19,971 nucleotides of DNA, taken from positions 1 to 19,971 of the forward strand of contig JAHFAK010000028.1 of the NCBI GenBank assembly GCA_023250585.1, in the 5' to 3' direction. The DNA comes from Deltaproteobacteria bacterium. Its GTDB lineage: Bacteria > Bdellovibrionota_F > JAHFAK01. Below, one piece after another: positions 15,199 to 19,971 of the stretch. The notes beneath the pieces were generated by a model that ran no database searches, had not been told where the DNA came from, and was given only the letters and a program-made list of their open reading frames with translations. The position numbers were made by a program, and so were the translations under genes. The first letter of the stretch is position 1. Each line of letters begins with the position of its first letter.

Positions 15199-15237
15199 AA
15201 ATACAGCATATTTTTTAGGTAGTACGTAAATAATTTT

Positions 15238-15256
15238 TTAACCATCTGGGGGTTAA
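15238..15256 (+). promoter_or_regulatory. Hairpin overlapping the GGGGG ribosome binding site of the 1166-aa gene
   Basis: TTAACC (15238-15243) and GGTTAA (15251-15256) form a perfect 6-bp stem with a 7-nt loop. The GGGGG at 15248-15252, which places the ATG at 15259, is split between loop and stem. The surroundings are otherwise unlike the leaders of the 763-aa and 892-aa genes, so the pairing is not merely inherited with a duplicated leader. Confidence 0.4.
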
Positions 15257-15258
15257 TT

Positions 15259-18200
15259 ATGGGGTATAAAAAGTTATTCTTAGGGTTATTTTTTTTGATT
15301 GTTAGCTCGATTACACTCTTGTCAGATAGTCAGAGTTCTATAATTCCAAGATTAAAGGACATAAAGAAAAATCAATTTGATGCTGCTGGTACAATTATTG
15401 ATTCTAAGGATTATCTTTTTACCATTCTCGATATTGAAGATAAGGACGTGAGTGATGGAGAAAATCTTGGCGATTATATCGAAGAAGAAATAAATAAAAA
15501 ACAAATCGCTCGTCCTGCAAGTTATGTCTATACTATTCCCCAAGATGTCTGCCTCAATTACATTCCTGACATGCAAGAACTTATTGAAAAAAAAATAAAA
15601 GAGGAATGCGTGGGGAAAACAGGTAATGCTTATAATAAATGCAAAATTTCAGTCCAATGTACGAGGAATGTTAACTGGAGGATTGCAGTACTTGATGATG
15701 GTAAAGGACTACTTTTTTATGATACATTTCATACTCATTTTTTTCATTTGCCAATAGAGGTTCGTGCTTTACGATCAGATAGACGCTTTGCTCAGTCAAA
15801 GGATTATATCTTTTTAGCACCTTTTGATGATTCGCAAGAAGGTTTTTATATGTTTCGGAAAATTGATATTGCTACGAATCTTTTTAGGAATAACAATATT
15901 CCTTATTATTTTTTTCCTCTGCCGGGAATACAGGGTATTTCATCTATTGCACCTGAGATTGAAAAAAAAGAGGATTCAAAGAAAACAAAGCCACAACAGA
16001 CTGTAAGAAGAGAAAAAGAGCTCGAAGCAAGAATAATAGAAAAGTGTAAGGATATGAAAGATGAGAAATATGAAACATGCCACCAATTTAAAGGTAATGA
16101 GAAAGAGTATGAAGAATGTAAGAGATTGAAAGATACTCAGTACGAAGAATGTAAGCTCTTATATACAAATAAGATAGATATGTTTCAACAAAAAGAAGTG
16201 GCTATCCGAGTTTTTCATACAAAAACCAATAAAGAAGGTATTAGTGAAAAAGATTCTGAACGTATACCAATACAAGAACTCGAACAATATGTTTCCATAA
16301 GCATTCTCAGTAATTATATTGATAAATTGGCTCATGAAGATTTGAGTCCAGGTGATGAGGAAATCGAAAAATATCGTATATTCACTCAAGAACTTTTGAA
16401 AATTCAAGATGAGATGGCTGCTGAAATTAATTCAATTTTCACTAATCCTCCTCTAGGATCGATTGATTGGGCTAAGTTTAATCCTCATGGTGAACTTACT
16501 CAAGAGAATGTTTTTGATGCTTTTACTACCGCCTTGGATCGTTTTAATGATAGCAAAACAAAAAATGCTATAGAACAGAAATACGATATAAAAATAGCCT
16601 CTCTTTTGCAAGACTTTTATGCAAAGTATCAGAATGATCACCGTAAGATCTATATTGCTCGGTATTCCCCGGAAGAACTTTTCGATCCCTCAATTGTAAC
16701 ACCAACAGCTCGATGGGAGAAATTAAACTATACCTGGTTAAAAGTAGGAAAAAATGAAGGAGCAGTTATTGATCCTGATGCGGGTTTTGTACATGCGGTT
16801 GGAATGTTACGGAAAGCATGGAGGTTTAGTCGATCAAACATACGGCTCGATGAAGCGCTTAATGCTAACCCCGATGATGCAGAAAGTGCTCATAGCAGTG
16901 CGATGTGGAGTATAGGACTTCCTTTGGGTATACTTTTTGCCAGTCCCCTTGCCCTTAAACCGCTTTTAAAATATTTATACGTAAGAAAGCTTGTTACGGT
17001 AGGGTATTATAAGGGTAATAATGTGTGGGATGTTATGGCAGGAGCTGGATTCATATATCAGCGGATTACAAATGGTAGGCAAATTATGCTTCTTATTCTT
17101 GATCTCCTTGCCGATGCCCTTGACAATCAATATCTTTTTCCGGGAATTCTTAAAAAAGAAATTAAGACCATCAAAGAATCGATAGAAAAACAAGTAGCAG
17201 ATAACTTAAAAAATGTGACCGCCAAGGAACTCCTCATTCAGTCACAGGGATTAATAGACAATTTAACTAAACAACTTGCAAACTGCACTGGTGATGAAAT
17301 GCGTACGATACTTACAGATGCTATAACGGATTTGCAGGGTAATTATGATACATTAAGAGCCGAAATCATTGGAGAAGTTGAAAAATTGGTAAGGATACTT
17401 CTAGGAGAAGAAGGAGTTGCTACATCGCTCGAATATATGAGAGAGATAGAATATCACACAGGACTTTCAAAGTTACGAGTCGTTTCGCCTATTTCTGATG
17501 CAGCAAAAGAAATAGTACAAAGTATTAATTTAAAAGCATTACAAAAGAAGTCATTTCTTACAGAATTAGGTAGATGGCAGAAGGATGGATTAAACAATTC
17601 AGAAATTGCAGCTAAAATTTTTGATGACTATCTCATAAAATATGATAACGCGTATTTAACGAATAGCTCAGCCCGACGTTCATTACGAGAACGATTAAAA
17701 GCACTACGGGGACTTGCTACAATACAAAATATTAAAAAACTTCCTACAAGAGCCTGGAGTGGAAGCTTGGAATTTGGAGTAAACCGTTTTAAAGGTGTGT
17801 ATACGTGGCTTTACAAACTCTTTTATAAAGTCCAGGAAGATACTAAACTACGATTTATTTCAGGTAAAGATATGGAGCGTTCTTTACCGCTGATGCTCAT
17901 TGATGTTATTGCGACTATTCTACCCTCAGAATTAATCGTACGATCATACTACTCAAACGAAGCAAATCCTTTGGATTCAGAAACATCGTTTTGGTCGAGT
18001 TATGAATATCCCTATACCATGACCCATACTGAATGGATACAACAGGATATTAATTTTCGTTTATGGATGAATATTACGCTCGGAATGGTTACAAAATCAA
18101 TACGCTTTCATAACTTAGAAGAAGGAGTAAATAAACTTGCCGGGGCATTGAAGCTTAAATTTTCTGAAAGCTTTGGAAGATTGGATGATGAAATAATTGC

Positions 18201-18759
18201 GCGTGCTCTCATGGGGCATATTCAGGATCTTGAAATTATGAATGGGACAGCACCATTTGCGTTTTTAAAAGGAGACTATTTGAGGTCAAAACTTGCTGCA
18301 CAAAAGATGTGGACAGAAGTAACTACAACTAATGTACGACAAACAATGCTTGCATTACAGTCGAATTTTCTGTCCAGTTTCTACTTTCAGATTACAAAAC
18401 GTGGAACCTTTAATGTGATCCATTGGACATCAAATCTTGCAATTGGATTATTTATTTTAGGCCCAGTATGGACAGTTGCTAAGAGTGTCTCTCGAGCAGT
18501 ATTACCTCCAGGACTCCAAAGAAATGCTATAGCGTATAATCTTACCTATGGACTTTCGGCTGGGCTATCTACCAGTATATTATACAACATTATATGGGTA
18601 AATACCGTTACGGATTATATAAAGATTGAACGAGAGGAAGGGTTTTGGGCAGCCAGTAGTAAAGCCGCAGAAGATTTCCATATTAAGAGTATTGTTAGGG
18701 GAGTCGAAAAGTTTCTTATGAAGATGGTTTCTTCAGAAACAGAAAATGATGGAGATTAA
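15259..18759 (+). CDS. Large exported membrane protein with twin C-x10-C element
   Basis: 1166 aa, no family recognised. Residues 4-22 are a signal peptide or N-terminal anchor (KKLFLGLFFLIVSSITLLS). The first 400 residues look soluble and carry two cysteine clusters: C98/C117/C128/C134, and C263/C274/C287/C298 within a charged helical stretch, where C-x7-Y-x2-C occurs three times (from C117, C263 and C287). Hydrophobic segments that could span the membrane lie near 548-572 (IGLPLGILFASPLALKPLL), 873-893 (LPLMLIDVIATILPSELIV), 1059-1077 (LAIGLFILGPVWTVAK) and 1094-1113 (LTYGLSAGLSTSILYNIIWV). A helical region at about 630-720 resembles coiled coil. GGGGG ribosome binding site at 15248-15252. 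The next membrane protein gene begins 5 nt after its stop. 'LGSIDWAKF' near 399 faintly recalls module 1 of the upstream paralogues. Predicted envelope protein; role unknown. Confidence 0.88.
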   Translation: MGYKKLFLGLFFLIVSSITLLSDSQSSIIPRLKDIKKNQFDAAGTIIDSKDYLFTILDIEDKDVSDGENLGDYIEEEINKKQIARPASYVYTIPQDVCLNYIPDMQELIEKKIKEECVGKTGNAYNKCKISVQCTRNVNWRIAVLDDGKGLLFYDTFHTHFFHLPIEVRALRSDRRFAQSKDYIFLAPFDDSQEGFYMFRKIDIATNLFRNNNIPYYFFPLPGIQGISSIAPEIEKKEDSKKTKPQQTVRREKELEARIIEKCKDMKDEKYETCHQFKGNEKEYEECKRLKDTQYEECKLLYTNKIDMFQQKEVAIRVFHTKTNKEGISEKDSERIPIQELEQYVSISILSNYIDKLAHEDLSPGDEEIEKYRIFTQELLKIQDEMAAEINSIFTNPPLGSIDWAKFNPHGELTQENVFDAFTTALDRFNDSKTKNAIEQKYDIKIASLLQDFYAKYQNDHRKIYIARYSPEELFDPSIVTPTARWEKLNYTWLKVGKNEGAVIDPDAGFVHAVGMLRKAWRFSRSNIRLDEALNANPDDAESAHSSAMWSIGLPLGILFASPLALKPLLKYLYVRKLVTVGYYKGNNVWDVMAGAGFIYQRITNGRQIMLLILDLLADALDNQYLFPGILKKEIKTIKESIEKQVADNLKNVTAKELLIQSQGLIDNLTKQLANCTGDEMRTILTDAITDLQGNYDTLRAEIIGEVEKLVRILLGEEGVATSLEYMREIEYHTGLSKLRVVSPISDAAKEIVQSINLKALQKKSFLTELGRWQKDGLNNSEIAAKIFDDYLIKYDNAYLTNSSARRSLRERLKALRGLATIQNIKKLPTRAWSGSLEFGVNRFKGVYTWLYKLFYKVQEDTKLRFISGKDMERSLPLMLIDVIATILPSELIVRSYYSNEANPLDSETSFWSSYEYPYTMTHTEWIQQDINFRLWMNITLGMVTKSIRFHNLEEGVNKLAGALKLKFSESFGRLDDEIIARALMGHIQDLEIMNGTAPFAFLKGDYLRSKLAAQKMWTEVTTTNVRQTMLALQSNFLSSFYFQITKRGTFNVIHWTSNLAIGLFILGPVWTVAKSVSRAVLPPGLQRNAIAYNLTYGLSAGLSTSILYNIIWVNTVTDYIKIEREEGFWAASSKAAEDFHIKSIVRGVEKFLMKMVSSETENDGD

Positions 18760-18764
18760 ATCAT

Positions 18765-19971
18765 ATGTTTTCTTCTATGAGCATATATAAGGTAATTTTT
18801 CTTTTATTGTTTATAGCGGTTCCTTCATTACTTTTTGGGAATGGAGAAGATCAGTATCTCGGCTTAGAAGATCTCAAAGACATTACCGTTGAAATACCTC
18901 TTTCTGTTGAGAATCCAAAAGAAACTCTTACCGTAACCCTTGATTCATTGATAAACCCAATACACCAAAGTAGACTCGCTAAGATTCAAAATGATCTTAA
19001 AAAAGAGAGAAAGGTATCCAGAGGGAGAATGGAAAGCGCTCGCTTTATATTCTCAGTTATTGTGGTAATAGCTCTTGATGATCTTTTAATTAAAAAGCGA
19101 TTTAAAAACTGGCGTAAGATTCGCATTACCTTTGGCATTGCTAATCTATTCTTATCATGGCTTTTATCTGATTGGATCTTTAACTATGGAGATCGTGTAA
19201 CAGGTGCTACTGAGTATTTTATTAATGATATGACGGAGAGTAAAATCAATGAAGGACTAGATTTATATTCTGGTTTACTTGAAATCTATTCGGACGCAGA
19301 TAATGGAGATCTTGAAAGTGATGATTTTAAGAAACTTATAGAAAAATCATTTAAAAACCCTTTTCTTAATCAACTCATGCGAAACATTATTGCTGATTCA
19401 GGTATTTATTCCGTTGATAGTAATTTAATTAATCAAGATATTGATTTTCAATCTCAATACAATACTAATCTTCTTCTTGAGTCATATTTCATTGATAAAA
19501 ATTTCAGTCAGGATATATCTACAAGTAGTCTTGTCAATACCTATCCTGGAATTCGCTATCTTCCCTATGCTTCAGTTCCCTTACATGCGTACCTTAAAAA
19601 GAGAAACCTTTCGTTCTTGATTCCTCCGAGTCTGGAAGAGCTCAAGCCCTTTCCCATGCTTGGACAGTTTGGAAGAGAAACAGTTGCTCTGATGGCGCTC
19701 ATGTACTTTCCAGAGTTAATGGAGGATGAAGATTCTTTTTCTTTAGTCCCTATTCTCTCTTCTGTTGCGCTATCCTACGCCACATCGAGAGTTGCCTTAG
19801 CAGGAGTATCACGTTTAATAAAGGCCTATAAAGTATTTCGGGCAGGCTCGAAAGCAGCAGCTGTTGGAGAAGCAGCTACTGGTCCATTAGGTTGGAAAGT
19901 ATTTATTCTCAATCAACTTGCAGTAATCACTGCATCGATGCTTTTAGAGGGTCCAATTACTCAATGGTATA
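18765..19971 (+). CDS. Membrane protein with signal peptide, 3' end beyond window
   Basis: An open frame from ATG 18765 runs without a stop to the window edge (402 codons seen). It starts 5 nt after the preceding stop; GGAG at 18751-18754 gives a 10-nt spacing. Residues 8-24 form a signal peptide core (KVIFLLLFIAVPSLLFG). Likely membrane segments follow near 91-108 (ARFIFSVIVVIALDDLLI) and 120-141 (RITFGIANLFLSWLLSDWIF), with more hydrophobic stretches close to the edge (SLVPILSSVALSYATSRVAL; VFILNQLAVITASMLLEG). The intervening part is charged and probably soluble. I recognise no family. Tight spacing and similar build suggest it works with the 1166-aa protein in the envelope. Second in-frame ATG at 18777 is a less likely start, lacking its own ribosome binding site. 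Confidence 0.85.
   Translation, partial: MFSSMSIYKVIFLLLFIAVPSLLFGNGEDQYLGLEDLKDITVEIPLSVENPKETLTVTLDSLINPIHQSRLAKIQNDLKKERKVSRGRMESARFIFSVIVVIALDDLLIKKRFKNWRKIRITFGIANLFLSWLLSDWIFNYGDRVTGATEYFINDMTESKINEGLDLYSGLLEIYSDADNGDLESDDFKKLIEKSFKNPFLNQLMRNIIADSGIYSVDSNLINQDIDFQSQYNTNLLLESYFIDKNFSQDISTSSLVNTYPGIRYLPYASVPLHAYLKKRNLSFLIPPSLEELKPFPMLGQFGRETVALMALMYFPELMEDEDSFSLVPILSSVALSYATSRVALAGVSRLIKAYKVFRAGSKAAAVGEAATGPLGWKVFILNQLAVITASMLLEGPITQWY

Noticed and set aside
15039-15218. 59-codon ORF (longer version from 14961) in the gap after the 768-aa gene
   Set aside because: No recognisable domain and odd composition; the AAGGTG before ATG 15039 is too close to be convincing. A chance frame is more likely.

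Overview
The window is AT-rich, densely coded bacterial DNA. The left third holds housekeeping genes. The right two thirds hold a run of large signal-peptide-bearing proteins of no family I recognise. A reduced, probably host-associated Gram-negative bacterium fits best. Candidatus Dependentiae (TM6/Babeliae) is my leading guess, from the mix of genuine GlnRS, class-2-type PyrD, decaying genes and a paralogous exported-protein cluster. This is inference only; there is no rRNA or other phylogenetic marker here.

Positions 1-2944: a complete glutaminyl-tRNA synthetase (glnS, +) converges on a minus-strand pair, a nitrilase-superfamily amidase followed by a minimal nucleotidyltransferase with no visible HEPN partner. 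Positions 2998-5445: a + strand run starts with the stump of a second, different nucleotidyltransferase. It continues with a small conserved-looking protein, dihydroorotase (pyrC) and dihydroorotate dehydrogenase (pyrD), with short overlaps that indicate one transcript for consecutive de novo pyrimidine steps. Positions 5461-6478: an interspersed inverted repeat sits between pyrD and a convergent GluRS-like gene. That gene has lost recognisable HIGH and KMSKS motifs, lacks the anticodon-binding domain, and takes its last 11 codons and stop from the repeat.

Positions 6577-19971: a right-hand cluster on the + strand. It has a 187-aa secreted protein, then three large paralogous secreted proteins (763, 892 and 768 aa). 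The paralogues share an N-terminal 'W..KF' module, a repeated 'VxVN...SLxFL' module and a terminal 'ALADxLHxxGI' submodule; two also carry tandem charged helical repeats. Next are a 1166-aa protein with a signal sequence, membrane segments and a twin C-x10-C element, and a further membrane protein that runs off the window. The 763-aa and 892-aa genes have near-identical promoter/leader segments. Five genes of the cluster start behind a GGGG(G)T(T/A)A-type ribosome binding site that is often part of a possible hairpin.

The exported cluster is the candidate undescribed system: duplicated genes with duplicated leaders, coupled to two large envelope proteins. Its biochemical function cannot be read from sequence. 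Gene debris is common: a nucleotidyltransferase stump, an alpha/beta-hydrolase C-terminal relic at 7314-7463 and a lone strong Shine-Dalgarno with an 8-codon ORF at 15158-15198, indicating ongoing gene loss. No gene-free stretch exceeds 300 bases. I found no tRNA, rRNA, CRISPR or transposase.
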